From DATARH01 sp036489765 (GTDB taxonomy: Bacteria; Pseudomonadota; Alphaproteobacteria; ATCC43930; CGMCC-115725): 64,000 bases of DNA. Positions within the stretch are counted from its first letter, which is position 1, and each line of letters starts with the position of its first letter. Where the stretch lies: NCBI GenBank assembly GCA_036489765.1, contig DASXFE010000018.1, positions 25,355 through 89,354 on the forward strand. Reading direction: 5' to 3'. The notes under the pieces are model-generated. The model was given only the letters and a program-made list of their open reading frames with translations, was not told the DNA's origin and searched no databases. This document shows positions 45,119 through 53,747 of the stretch, one piece after another. The position numbers and the translations under genes are program-made.

Positions 45119-47212
45119 ATGTCAGCGGCCTTCTATCTGATCTTCGCATGCGGCATCCTGGCATTGCTGTACGGGTTCGTGACGAGCCGCAGCGTGCTGG
45201 CTGCCGATGCCGGATCGGCGCGGATGCAGGAGATTTCGGGGGCCGTGCAAGTCGGCGCCCAGGCCTATCTCAACCGCCAGTACCGGACGATCGCGATCGT
45301 CGGCATCGTGATCCTGATCATCCTCTGGGTGACGCTCGGCTGGCGCGTTGCCCTCGGCTATCTGATCGGAGCGACGCTGTCGGGCGCGGCCGGGTATCTC
45401 GGGATGAACGTGTCGGTGCGCTCGAATGTGCGCACGGCGCAGGCGGCGCGGAGCGGGCTTGCGGCCGGGCTCTCGATCGCCTTCAAGGCCGGCGCAGTGA
45501 CAGGGCTGCTCGTGGTCGGTCTCGGCATCCTCGGGGTTGGGGGCTATTACTGGTTCCTGCGGCAGACGGTGCCGGGCGAAGACCTGCGCGAGACGCTGCA
45601 GGCAATGGTCGCACTCGGTTTCGGCGCGTCGCTGATCTCCATCTTCGCCCGTCTCGGCGGCGGCATCTTCACCAAGGGCGCGGATGTCGGCGCCGACATC
45701 GTCGGCAAGGTCGAGGCCGGCATTCCCGAGGACGATCCCCGGAACCCTGCCGTCATCGCCGACAACGTCGGCGACAATGTCGGCGACTGCGCCGGAATGG
45801 CCGCGGACCTCTTCGAGACCTATGCGGTCACGATCGTCGCGACGATGCTGCTCGCCAACATTTTCTTCGCCCCGCCGCTGCGCGACACGATCATGCTGCT
45901 GCCGCTGTCGATCGGCGCGGTGTGCATCGTCGCCTCGGTGATCGGCACCTTCTTTGTCCGCCTCGGTTCCGACCAGGGCATCATGAAGGCGCTCTACAAG
46001 GGCCTCATCGCGACCGGCATCCTGTCGATGATCGCGATTGCCGCAGTGGTCGACTGGCTCGTCGGGCTCCAGGTCAAGATGCCGATGGGCTCGACATCGC
46101 TGACCGGCTGCGACGTGCTGGGCTGCGCCGTCGTCGGCCTCGTCGTCACTGGCCTCATCGTGTGGATCACCGAGTTCTACACGTCGACCGAATACCGCCC
46201 GGTGCGCAGCATCGCGCAGAGCTCGACGACCGGCGACGGCACGAACGTCATCCAGGGGCTCGCCATCTCGATGGAGGCGACGGCGCTGCCGGTGCTGGTG
46301 ATCTGCATCGGAATCATCGTGTCGTATCTGATCGCGGGTCTCTTCGGCATCGCGCTCGCGGCGACGACGATGCTGGCGCTCGCCGGGATGATCGTTGCGC
46401 TCGACGCGTACGGTCCGGTCACCGACAACGCCGGCGGCATCGCCGAGATGGCCGACCTGCCTGCCGACGTGCGCAAGACCACCGACGCGCTCGACGCGGT
46501 CGGCAACACGACGAAGGCAGTCACCAAGGGCTACGCGATCGGTTCGGCGGGCCTCGCCTCGCTGGTGCTGTTCGCCGCGTATACCGAGGACCTAGCCCAC
46601 TATTTCCCCAAGCTGCAGGTGCACTTCAATCTGCAGGACCCGTATGTGGTGATCGGGCTCTTCCTCGGCGGCCTCTTGCCGTACCTGTTCGGGGCGATGG
46701 GCATGACTGCCGTGGGCCGCGCCGCCGGCTCCGTCGTCAACGAGGTGCGCCGCCAGTTCCGCGAGATCCCCGGGATCATGGCGGGGACGGCGAAGCCCGA
46801 TTACGGCCGTGCCGTCGACATGCTGACCAAGGCGGCGATCCGCGAGATGATCATCCCGTCGCTGCTGCCCGTTGCGGCGCCGATCGTCCTCTACATCGTC
46901 GTGTCGCTGGTCGCCGGGCAGGCCGCCGGGTTCAGCGCTCTCGGCGCGATGCTGTTGGGCACGATCGTTACGGGGCTGTTCGTCGCGATCTCGATGACCT
47001 CGGGCGGCGGCGCCTGGGACAACGCGAAGAAATACATCGAGGAAGGCCACCACGGGGGTAAGGGTTCCGACGCGCACAAGGCGGCGGTGACCGGTGACAC
47101 CGTCGGCGACCCGTACAAGGACACGGCAGGCCCCGCGGTCAACCCGATGATCAAGATCACCAACATCGTCGCGCTGCTGCTGCTGGCGATCCTCGCGGTC
47201 TGGAGCCACTGA
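45119..47212 (+). CDS. hppA: Membrane H+-translocating pyrophosphatase, K+-independent type
   Basis: HppA couples hydrolysis of pyrophosphate to proton pumping across the inner membrane. The 697-residue protein has about 16 membrane helices, the PPi/Mg site DVGADIVGKVEAGIPEDDPR and the following DNVGDNVGDCAGMAADLFE. The motif GNTTKAVTKGYAIGSA has Lys in the position that is Ala in K+-dependent enzymes, which indicates the K+-independent class. The ATG at 45119 gives the usual first helix; an in-frame ATG at 45074 lies in the upstream hairpin. Together with ppk1, ppx and ndk, it suggests active use of PPi and polyphosphate energy. Confidence 0.95.
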   Translation: MSAAFYLIFACGILALLYGFVTSRSVLAADAGSARMQEISGAVQVGAQAYLNRQYRTIAIVGIVILIILWVTLGWRVALGYLIGATLSGAAGYLGMNVSVRSNVRTAQAARSGLAAGLSIAFKAGAVTGLLVVGLGILGVGGYYWFLRQTVPGEDLRETLQAMVALGFGASLISIFARLGGGIFTKGADVGADIVGKVEAGIPEDDPRNPAVIADNVGDNVGDCAGMAADLFETYAVTIVATMLLANIFFAPPLRDTIMLLPLSIGAVCIVASVIGTFFVRLGSDQGIMKALYKGLIATGILSMIAIAAVVDWLVGLQVKMPMGSTSLTGCDVLGCAVVGLVVTGLIVWITEFYTSTEYRPVRSIAQSSTTGDGTNVIQGLAISMEATALPVLVICIGIIVSYLIAGLFGIALAATTMLALAGMIVALDAYGPVTDNAGGIAEMADLPADVRKTTDALDAVGNTTKAVTKGYAIGSAGLASLVLFAAYTEDLAHYFPKLQVHFNLQDPYVVIGLFLGGLLPYLFGAMGMTAVGRAAGSVVNEVRRQFREIPGIMAGTAKPDYGRAVDMLTKAAIREMIIPSLLPVAAPIVLYIVVSLVAGQAAGFSALGAMLLGTIVTGLFVAISMTSGGGAWDNAKKYIEEGHHGGKGSDAHKAAVTGDTVGDPYKDTAGPAVNPMIKITNIVALLLLAILAVWSH

Positions 47213-47232
47213 GGGGCGGTCCGGCGCCCCTC
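47211..47232. terminator. Hairpin at the hppA stop codon
   Basis: GAGGGGCG and CGCCCCTC pair perfectly (8 base pairs, six-base loop), starting one base after the first base of the hppA stop codon region. It sits between convergent hppA and bamE. No U-run follows, so termination strength is uncertain. Confidence 0.45.
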
Positions 47233-47256
47233 GGCCGGCCGTTCCGCCCTAGCCGC

Positions 47257-47784
47257 TTATTGGCTGCGGTTCGGGTCGTTGGGCAGCGGACCGGCCTGAC
47301 GGCCCTCGGTGGTGTCGCCGGCGCCCGAGCCGGCGTTAGCGCCGGTACCCTTGTTGAAGCGGCCGACATTGCCGATGATCTGCTCGAGGAATGTCAGTTC
47401 GCGGCCGGGCGCCGGGGTGGCGCCGGGCGCGGGCTCGATCTCCCGGGCGTCGGCGAGGGTCCGGTGGCCCAGGCCACGGACGACGCCGTTGGGGTCGAAA
47501 TCGACCACGAAGACATTCTGGTCGAGCACGTCGGGCTGAAAGAACGAGATCCGCGACGTCTTCCGGCTGATGTAGTACCAGGAGTTATCGTCGAAGACGC
47601 CCACGCTCGACGGCGTGCCGAGGATCTTGACGACCTGCTCCTTCGTGAGGCCGGGATGGATCTCGGCCATGCGTTCGGGCGCGGGCAACGCGCCGCGCTG
47701 ATCGACTGTCGCCGCGCAGCCGCCGGCCGCCAGCATCGCCGTCACGGCCGCCGCGGTGGTAAGGTGGCGAAACCGAGGAAACAT
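47257..47784 (-). CDS. bamE: Outer membrane assembly lipoprotein BamE (SmpA/OmlA)
   Basis: BamE is a small lipoprotein of the BAM complex that inserts outer-membrane beta-barrels. From the ATG at 47784 it has 175 residues, a signal peptide with lipobox MLAAGGC, then the SmpA/OmlA fold (about residues 40-115): IHPGLTKEQVVKILGTPSS and NSWYYISRKTSRISFFQPD. The last 50 residues are Gly/Pro-rich and probably disordered, longer than in E. coli. It is divergent from the bc1 chaperone gene, a pairing common in alphaproteobacteria. Confidence 0.93.
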   Translation of the reverse strand: MFPRFRHLTTAAAVTAMLAAGGCAATVDQRGALPAPERMAEIHPGLTKEQVVKILGTPSSVGVFDDNSWYYISRKTSRISFFQPDVLDQNVFVVDFDPNGVVRGLGHRTLADAREIEPAPGATPAPGRELTFLEQIIGNVGRFNKGTGANAGSGAGDTTEGRQAGPLPNDPNRSQ

Positions 47785-47882
47785 GGAATTGACCAGCCTG
47801 TTACCATTTAAACCACAGCGGGCGGACTGTAGCCTCGCCCGAAACGCTGTCAACGGTTCGCGCCGGGGTTGAGGGGGTAGCG

Positions 47883-48413
47883 ATGGCACTGTTCCGGCGC
47901 AATCCCCTGCGCGAAGCCGCGACACGCGCCTACGGCTCGATCGTCGAGCATGCGCGGCGCCCGGTGTTTTTCACCGATTTCGATGTGCCCGACACGGTCG
48001 ACGGCCGCTTCGAGCTCATCTGCCTGCATGCGTTTCTCTATCTCCATCGGTTGAAGAGCGAGGGCGATCCGGGCGCATCGCTGGGGCAGTTCTTTTTTGA
48101 CCTGATGTTTGCCGATTTCGACCGCTCGCTTCGCGAAATGGGCACCGGGGATCTGAGCGTGGGGCGCGAGGTGCAGAAGATGGCCCAGGCCTTCTATGGC
48201 CGAATCCACGCCTATGAAGACGCCCTCGATATGCCGGGAGATGCTGGGCTCCACGCGGCGCTGAGGCGCAATCTCTTCGGCACCGCCGCGCCTAGCGATG
48301 CGGGCTTGGCGGCGATGGCGGCTTATCTGCGTGACGAGGCTGTCCAACTGGGCCGACAGGATCCGGCCGCCTTGCTCGCCGGCTCCGTCACTTTCGGCGT
48401 GCCGCAGCGATGA
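47883..48413 (+). CDS. Ubiquinol-cytochrome c chaperone (CBP3 family)
   Basis: A 176-residue protein of the CBP3/UQCC1 family, which helps assemble cytochrome b of the bc1 complex. Seen are RPVFFTDFDVPDTVDGRFEL, LHAFLYLHRLKSEG and FFDLMFADFDRSLREMG, the conserved helical core with VGREVQKMAQAFYGR. Length fits the bacterial members. The stop overlaps the next start (ATGA), so it is coupled to the DUF177 gene. Confidence 0.88.
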   Translation: MALFRRNPLREAATRAYGSIVEHARRPVFFTDFDVPDTVDGRFELICLHAFLYLHRLKSEGDPGASLGQFFFDLMFADFDRSLREMGTGDLSVGREVQKMAQAFYGRIHAYEDALDMPGDAGLHAALRRNLFGTAAPSDAGLAAMAAYLRDEAVQLGRQDPAALLAGSVTFGVPQR

Positions 48414-48919
48414 GCGGGGCGGCGCCGGAATTCTCGCGGCTGGTACCGCTTGTCCGAATCGGCGCGGCGCCGTTCGAGCAGGAGATCTCGGCGACCGAAG
48501 AGGAATGCGCCACGCTGGCGCATCGTTTCGGGCTCCTGAGCCTGGAGCGGCTCGCTGCCCGCGTGGTCCTCGAACGCAAGCCGGGCGACACGATCCTCCT
48601 TTCTGCCGAGTGGGAGGCCGCGTTCACACAGGAATGCGTCGTCTCCCTCGACCCCGTGCCCGGCAGCGCGCGCGAGCGGTTCGAGTTGCGCTACGGACCC
48701 GCCGACGCCGAGGGCGACGACGACGCCGAGGCGCCGGCCTTCGAGCTTCTCGAAAGCGACGCGATCGATATCGGCGAGGCCGTGGCGCAGGAGTTCTCGC
48801 TGTCTCTGCCGCCGTTTCCGCATCTGCCCGAGGCCGTCCTCGAGATCGAGGAAGACCCTGCGGGTGAGGGACCGTTCGCGGTCCTCGAACGGCTTAAGAA
48901 CCCGCTCGACTCACGGTGA
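48410..48919 (+). CDS. DUF177 (YceD-like) protein
   Basis: A 169-residue protein of the DUF177/YceD family, usually encoded just before rpmF and thought to take part in 23S rRNA accumulation in plants and bacteria. It has PLVRIGAAPFEQEISATEEE, the family cysteine in QECVVSLDPVPG and the C-terminal acidic VLEIEEDPAGEG. The usual DPRLAVL-like end is here GPFAVLERLK. It overlaps the bc1 chaperone gene by four bases and is followed by the rpmF promoter. Confidence 0.85.
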   Translation: MSGAAPEFSRLVPLVRIGAAPFEQEISATEEECATLAHRFGLLSLERLAARVVLERKPGDTILLSAEWEAAFTQECVVSLDPVPGSARERFELRYGPADAEGDDDAEAPAFELLESDAIDIGEAVAQEFSLSLPPFPHLPEAVLEIEEDPAGEGPFAVLERLKNPLDSR

Positions 48920-48957
48920 CCGGCCGTCTTCGCGGGGCGGGTACGGCGCCATCGCTG

Positions 48958-48986
48958 TTGCCGCGGGGTATCTTTTTCGCTAAATA
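48958..48986 (+). promoter_or_regulatory. Sigma-70-like promoter for rpmF
   Basis: TTGCCG (48958-48963), a 17-base spacer and TAAATA (48981-48986) in the 104-base gap before rpmF, about 38 bases upstream of the ATG. Box quality and spacing are good for a house-keeping promoter that would drive rpmF-plsX-fabH. Confidence 0.6.
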
Positions 48987-49023
48987 AGACGGCTCCGTCC
49001 GCTCGGTTTCCAAGAGTTTCCCC

Positions 49024-49212
49024 ATGGCCGTTCCGAAGAAAAAAGTCTCGCCGTCTCGCCGCAATATGCGGCGGTCGCACCATGCGTTGCCCGGGTCGGC
49101 CTATGCCGAATGCCCGAATTGCGGCGAGTTGAAGCGGCCGCACCACCTGTGCACATCGTGTGGTCACTACGACGGCCGCGAGGTCTCGCCCCCACCTGCG
49201 CAGCCGTCCTGA
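49024..49212 (+). CDS. rpmF: 50S ribosomal protein L32
   Basis: A 62-residue ribosomal protein with the start MAVPKKKVSPSRRNMRRSHH and a zinc ribbon made of two CxxC pairs (AECPNCGEL and LCTSCGHYDG). Its place ahead of plsX-fabH is conserved in proteobacteria and links ribosome and membrane synthesis. Confidence 0.97.
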   Translation: MAVPKKKVSPSRRNMRRSHHALPGSAYAECPNCGELKRPHHLCTSCGHYDGREVSPPPAQPS

Positions 49213-49241
49213 TCCGTCCGTAGGGCGGAGAGAGGACGCAG

Positions 49242-50297
49242 GTGGCCGGCAACATCACGATTGCGCTCGATGCGATGGGCGGCGACCACGCACCGGCGAC
49301 GGTGGTGCAGGGGGCCGATCTCGCGCTTGAGCGTCATCCACAGGCGCGTTTTCTGATCTTCGGCGAGGAAAGCCGGATCGCGCCGCTGATGGCCCGGTTG
49401 CCGCGGCTCGCCGGGGTGGCGACCGTCCACCACACGAGCGAGATGGTCCAGGACGACGACAAGCCGTCACAGGCGCTGCGCGCCGGCCGGCAGACCAGCA
49501 TGCGCATGGCGATCGAGGCGGTCGCCGACGGCCGCGCCGACGGTATCGTCTCGGCCGGCAACACCGGCGCGCTGATGGCGATCGCCAAGTTCGTACTGAA
49601 GACGCTCCCGGGGATCGATCGGCCGGCGATCGCGACATTCTTCCCAACCACCCGCGGCGAGACGGTGATGCTCGACCTCGGCGCCAATATCGAATGCGAC
49701 GCCGACAACCTCGTGCAGTTCGCGCTGATGGGCGACGTGTTCGCGCGCACCGTCCTAGGTCTCGTCGAGCCGACCGTCGGGCTTCTCAATGTCGGATCAG
49801 AGGACCTCAAGGGCAATGACGCGGTGCGCGGCGCGGCGGCCCGGCTGCGCGGCGGGATGATGCCGATACGCTTTCACGGGTTCGTCGAGGGCAACGACAT
49901 CACCGCGGGCACGGTCGACGTCGTCGTCACCGACGGGTTTAGCGGCAATGTCGCGCTCAAGACCGTCGAAGGTACGGTAAGGATGTTCTCGCAATCGGTG
50001 CGTGCGGCGTTCGGTTCTTCCCTGTCGGCAAAGCTCGGCTATCTGCTGGCGCGCGGCGCGTTGAGGAAAATGCAGTCGCGCCTCGACCCGCGCCGCTACA
50101 ATGGTGCGATGTTCCTCGGGCTCCGCGGCATCGCGGTCAAAAGCCACGGCTCGACCGACGCGTTCGGCTTCGCCAACGCGATCAGCGTCGCGATCGACCT
50201 CAAGCTCCTCGGGTTCCTCGACAAGATCCGGGCCGAACTGCAACGCCTCAACGATGCGCAACCGACACCGCAGGCGGTGTCGACGGCTGCGCTGTAG
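49242..50297 (+). CDS. plsX: Phosphate acyltransferase PlsX
   Basis: PlsX makes acyl-phosphate from acyl-ACP, the substrate of PlsY. The 351-residue protein starts from a GTG with GAGAGAGG upstream; the N-terminus ITIALDAMGGDHAPATVVQG and the glycine-rich SAGNTGALMAIAKFVLKTL and VTDGFSGNVALKT are diagnostic. It works with plsY (41 kb) and is followed by fabH after 11 bases. Confidence 0.96.
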   Translation: MAGNITIALDAMGGDHAPATVVQGADLALERHPQARFLIFGEESRIAPLMARLPRLAGVATVHHTSEMVQDDDKPSQALRAGRQTSMRMAIEAVADGRADGIVSAGNTGALMAIAKFVLKTLPGIDRPAIATFFPTTRGETVMLDLGANIECDADNLVQFALMGDVFARTVLGLVEPTVGLLNVGSEDLKGNDAVRGAAARLRGGMMPIRFHGFVEGNDITAGTVDVVVTDGFSGNVALKTVEGTVRMFSQSVRAAFGSSLSAKLGYLLARGALRKMQSRLDPRRYNGAMFLGLRGIAVKSHGSTDAFGFANAISVAIDLKLLGFLDKIRAELQRLNDAQPTPQAVSTAAL

Positions 50298-50308
50298 CCG
50301 TCCCCCTG

Positions 50309-51280
50309 ATGGGTTTTCGCTCGCTGGTCGCCGGGTGCGGAGGCTACCTCCCCGATCAGGTCCTCACCAATGACGAGCTGGCGCAGCGGCTGGACACCTC
50401 CGATGCGTGGATTCGCCAGCGCACCGGCATCGCCGAGCGGCGCATCGCGGCACCGGGGCAGTTCACCTCGGACCTCGCGGTTGCGGCCTCGCGCCGCGCG
50501 CTCGACCGTGCCGGGATGAGCGGCAGCGACCTCGATCTGATCGTGCTGGCGACCGCGACCCCGGACCTCACCTTTCCCGCGACAGCCACCAAGGTCCAGG
50601 CGCAGCTCGGCATGAAGCGTGGCGCCGCCTTCGACGTGCAGGCGGTCTGCTCGGGCTTCGTTTTCGCGCTGTCGGTCGCCGATAACGCGATCCGGCTCGG
50701 CCAGGCGCGCACGGCGCTGGTGATCGGCGCCGAGACCTTTTCGCGCATCCTCGATTGGAACGATCGCGGCACCTGCGTCCTCTTCGGTGACGGCGCCGGG
50801 GCGCTGGTGTTGAATGCGGCGCCTGAGGCCAGCGCGGGCGGCCGCGGCGTCCTCTCGACGCGTCTCCACAGCGATGGGACCCAGCACGACATCCTCTATG
50901 TCGACGGCGGGCCGTCGGCGACCCAATCGACCGGCTACCTCCGCATGGAGGGGCGTGAGGTGTTCCGCCAAGCGGTGCACCACCTCGCCGAAGCGGTCGA
51001 GGAGGCGCTCGCCGCGGGCGGGTACACGGCCGCGGACCTCGACTGGCTGGTGCCCCACCAGGCGAACAGCCGCATCATCGATGCGGTCGGGCGGCGGCTC
51101 GGCCTCTCGGCGGACCGCGTCGTCAATGTCGTTGCCCGCCACGCCAACACCTCGGCCGCGTCGATCCCGCTAGCGCTGAGCGAGGCGGTCGAGGACGGCC
51201 GGATCAAGCCGGGCCATCTCGTGCTGATCGAGGCGCTGGGCGGCGGGCTCACCTGGGGCGCCGGGCTCATCCGCTGGTAG
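50309..51280 (+). CDS. fabH: Beta-ketoacyl-ACP synthase III FabH
   Basis: FabH starts fatty acid synthesis by condensing acetyl-CoA with malonyl-ACP. The 323-residue protein has the nucleophile in FDVQAVCSGFVFAL, the histidine in WLVPHQANSRIIDA and the asparagine in RHANTSAASIPLAL. Order plsX-fabH-ihfA-merR is typical for alphaproteobacteria. Length is normal. Confidence 0.96.
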   Translation: MGFRSLVAGCGGYLPDQVLTNDELAQRLDTSDAWIRQRTGIAERRIAAPGQFTSDLAVAASRRALDRAGMSGSDLDLIVLATATPDLTFPATATKVQAQLGMKRGAAFDVQAVCSGFVFALSVADNAIRLGQARTALVIGAETFSRILDWNDRGTCVLFGDGAGALVLNAAPEASAGGRGVLSTRLHSDGTQHDILYVDGGPSATQSTGYLRMEGREVFRQAVHHLAEAVEEALAAGGYTAADLDWLVPHQANSRIIDAVGRRLGLSADRVVNVVARHANTSAASIPLALSEAVEDGRIKPGHLVLIEALGGGLTWGAGLIRW

Positions 51281-51325
51281 GAATGTTCGGCGGTACTTAA
51301 ATTTCTACCGACAACGCTTTGGAAT

Positions 51326-51354
51326 TTGACGAACTTTTTTGGTCGAGCTAACCT
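51326..51354 (+). promoter_or_regulatory. Sigma-70-like promoter for ihfA
   Basis: TTGACG (51326-51331), a 17-base spacer containing a T6 run, and TAACCT (51349-51354) in the AT-rich gap after fabH. A start about 7 bases downstream would leave a short leader with the AGGGGAGGG ribosome site before the ATG at 51380. Confidence 0.7.
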
Positions 51355-51379
51355 TGCGCGCGAAGTAGGGGAGGGCGTC

Positions 51380-51712
51380 ATGGCCGGTCAGACGGTTACC
51401 CGCGCTCAGCTCACCGAGGCGGTCTACCAAGAGGTCGGGTTGTCGCGCAACGAATCGGCCGAGCTGGTCGAATCGGTGATAGCCGAGATTTCCGGGGCGC
51501 TGGCGCGGGGCGAGATGGTCAAGATTTCGTCGTTCGGCAGCTTTGCCGTGCGGCAAAAGGGGCAGCGGGTCGGCCGCAATCCGAAGACCGGGCAGGAAGT
51601 GCCGATCAACCCGCGACGGGTCCTCGTGTTCCGGGCCTCGCACGCGCTCAAGGACAAGATCAACCACACGCTGGCAGCGCCGAGCGCCCGCGCCAAGGGA
51701 TCGTCGCGCTGA
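51380..51712 (+). CDS. ihfA: Integration host factor subunit alpha
   Basis: IhfA with IhfB bends DNA at specific sites in replication, transcription and recombination. The 110-residue protein has TVTRAQLTEAVYQEVGLSRN, the family signature VKISSFGSFAVRQKGQRVGR and the minor-groove arm tip RNPKTGQEVPINPRRVLVF. It has its own promoter and is followed directly by the MerR gene. Confidence 0.94.
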   Translation: MAGQTVTRAQLTEAVYQEVGLSRNESAELVESVIAEISGALARGEMVKISSFGSFAVRQKGQRVGRNPKTGQEVPINPRRVLVFRASHALKDKINHTLAAPSARAKGSSR

Positions 51713-51713
51713 G

Positions 51714-52214
51714 GTGAGCGAGGCACACGATGACGCAGTCGGCCGGCGGGCCAGCAAGCGGGCGTCGGCCTTTCGCACGATCGGCGAGGTCGCGGAGGAC
51801 CTCGACCTGCCGGCGCATGTCCTGCGCTTTTGGGAATCGAAATTTCCGCAGCTCAAGCCGCTGAAACGCGGCGGCGGCCGGCGCTATTACCGGCCCGAGG
51901 ACATCGCGCTCCTCCGCCGCATCCGCCAGTGCCTCTACCAGGACGGCTACACGATCCGGGGTGTGCAGAAATTGCTCCGCGAAGGTGGTCTCAGCGAGGA
52001 CGGCACGATCCCGCTGTCATCCGAGCCGTCAGAGGCGAGCCTGTTCCCGCTCGACCCGATCCCGGCCACGCCGCCGCGTCCCCGCCGGGTTGCCCCCGAG
52101 CCGAAAATGGTCGAGCCCGAGCACCCCGACTTCGGCCGCGCCGCGCTCGAAGAGGCGAGGCAAGAGTTGATTGCCATCCGCGAACTGCTCAACCAGCTCC
52201 GCAGCGGGGCGTAG
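51714..52214 (+). CDS. MerR family transcriptional regulator
   Basis: A 166-residue regulator from a GTG one base after the ihfA stop. An N-terminal winged helix-turn-helix reads FRTIGEVAEDLDLPAHVLRFWE, then GGGRRYYRPEDIALLRRIRQCLYQDGYTI, the MerR DNA-binding pattern. The C-terminal half is Pro-rich, then a short coiled-coil end (ARQELIAIRELLNQL); no effector cysteines are seen. The location downstream of ihfA is conserved in alphaproteobacteria; targets are unknown. Confidence 0.88.
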   Translation: MSEAHDDAVGRRASKRASAFRTIGEVAEDLDLPAHVLRFWESKFPQLKPLKRGGGRRYYRPEDIALLRRIRQCLYQDGYTIRGVQKLLREGGLSEDGTIPLSSEPSEASLFPLDPIPATPPRPRRVAPEPKMVEPEHPDFGRAALEEARQELIAIRELLNQLRSGA

Positions 52215-52241
52215 CCGAGCGCGTTTCTGCTCCCCGCCGGG

Positions 52242-52531
52242 ATGGTCGATCGTCGCGGGCGACAGCTTTGCCTAATGGTTATGCTCGGAATGGTAACGGA
52301 GAATACGCTGCATCTCCGCGTCGATGAGCATAACCGGACGCATTTTGCGGAGCCCGCTTCCGTTCCGCCGCTCAACTACGAGAAAGGCGGCCAGCTCATC
52401 GATCTGTCATTCTGGCGGGCGCCGGAGCGGTTGTTTGACGAATCCACGAACTTCTGGACTGGGCGCGCGCGGCGTGGCGGTGGCGCACCCGGTTGAGGCA
52501 ACGCCGGAAATCGGACGATTACGTTGGATAA
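52242..52531 (+). pseudogene. TfoX N-terminal-domain gene, frameshifted remnant
   Basis: The frame from 52242 holds TENTLHLRVDEHNRTHFAE, LNYEKGGQLIDLSFWRAPE and RLFDES, a good match to the TfoX N-terminal domain (PF04993). The start region is short and poor (normally a glycine-rich start and RDGxMFG). After about 52445 the match moves to another frame, where LDWARAAWRWRTRLRQRRK resembles the usual family end and stops at 52531. One indel near 52445-52455 would explain this. The gene is probably inactive. Confidence 0.65.
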
Positions 52532-52629
52532 CCCACCGAATAGGGCGGGGTTTTCCCTGCTTCCGGCGGGGTGAATGGTATGCCTTAATTGCCGGTGCCA
52601 TCCAGATCCCGTATCGCTAAGATACCGCA

Positions 52630-53640
52630 GTGGTACCGATCTCGATCCTCGACCTGTCGCCGATTGTCGAAGGCGGCGATGCCGGCCAGTCGCTGCGCAA
52701 TTCGCTCGACCTTGCCCGGCATTGCGAGGCGCTCGGCTATCGCCGGTTCTGGATGGCCGAGCACCATAACCTCCCCGGCATCGCCAGCGCGGCGACCGCG
52801 GTGGCGCTGGCGCATATCGCCGCCGGCACCAAAACCATCACGGTAGGCGCCGGCGGGATCATGCTGCCCAACCATGCGCCGATCATGGTCGCCGAGCAAT
52901 TCGGCACCCTGGCTGCGCTTCATCCTGGCCGGGTCGAGCTAGGGCTTGGCCGCGCGCCGGGCTCGGACCAGATGACGATGCGCGCGATGCGCCGCAACCT
53001 GCTCGCCGGGGACGATCAGTTCCCGCGCGATGTTGTCGAGTTGATGAATTATTTCGAGCCGGCGCAACCCGGCCAGCGGCTCCTGGCGGTGCCGGGGGCA
53101 GGTCTCCACGTGCCGATCTGGATCTTGGGGTCGAGCCTTTTTGGCGCCCAGCTTGCAGCCTATCTGGGGCTACCCTTCGCCTTTGCCTCGCACTTCGCGC
53201 CCGCTGCGATGATGGAGGCGATCGCGACTTATCGCGATCGCTATGACCCGACGCACGGGCAGCCCAAGCCGCGGCTCATGCTTGGCGTCACCTGCGTCGC
53301 CGCCGAGACCGATGATGAGGCGCGGTTCCTGTTTTCATCCCTGCAGCAGTCGACGCTCAACAACCGCACCGGAACGCCGAGCCGCGTGCCGCCGCCCGTG
53401 GCCGATTTTGTCGCCTCGCTCGACCCGTACCGGCGTGCGGTCGTCGATGATGCGCTCGGGTCTGCGGTGGTCGGCGGCCCGGAGACGGTGCGGCGCGGCC
53501 TCGAGGAATTCGCCACCCGCACCGGCGCCGACGAACTGATGGTCACCGCCAATATCTTCGACCATGAGAAGCGCAAGCGCTCGTTCGAGATCATCGCCGA
53601 AGTGGGCGGGGTGAACCCACCACCCGACGCGTCCCGATAG
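52630..53640 (+). CDS. LLM class flavin-dependent oxidoreductase
   Basis: A 336-residue luciferase-like TIM-barrel monooxygenase of the MsnO8-like type, from a GTG start (no clear ribosome site). ISILDLSPIVEGGDAGQSLR is the usual beginning, then GYRRFWMAEHHNLPGIASAA with the conserved WxAEHH, GAGGIMLPNHAPIMVAEQFG and LGLGRAPGSDQ. It would use FMNH2 or F420H2; in this group FMN is more likely. Substrate unknown. It lies between the tfoX remnant and tRNA-Pro. Confidence 0.88.
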   Translation: MVPISILDLSPIVEGGDAGQSLRNSLDLARHCEALGYRRFWMAEHHNLPGIASAATAVALAHIAAGTKTITVGAGGIMLPNHAPIMVAEQFGTLAALHPGRVELGLGRAPGSDQMTMRAMRRNLLAGDDQFPRDVVELMNYFEPAQPGQRLLAVPGAGLHVPIWILGSSLFGAQLAAYLGLPFAFASHFAPAAMMEAIATYRDRYDPTHGQPKPRLMLGVTCVAAETDDEARFLFSSLQQSTLNNRTGTPSRVPPPVADFVASLDPYRRAVVDDALGSAVVGGPETVRRGLEEFATRTGADELMVTANIFDHEKRKRSFEIIAEVGGVNPPPDASR

Positions 53641-53692
53641 ATTGCCGAACGTCGCGGCCCCACGGATCAACGTCTTCGATGCCTCCGCATCG

Positions 53693-53721
53693 TTGCGCCG
53701 CCCCCGCCTCATCGGTATGAT
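53693..53721 (+). promoter_or_regulatory. Sigma-70-like promoter for tRNA-Pro
   Basis: TTGCGC (53693-53698), a 17-base spacer and TATGAT (53716-53721), 26 bases before the mature tRNA end. The -10 box differs from consensus by one base. Confidence 0.65.
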
Positions 53722-53747
53722 CCGCCTTCCTCGCCAGAGGTCCCGGT

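Noticed and set aside
49216..49232. Third copy of the type A repeat (TAGGGCGGAG before plsX)
   Set aside because: Only about ten bases match and there is no inverted partner; it is part of the plsX leader.
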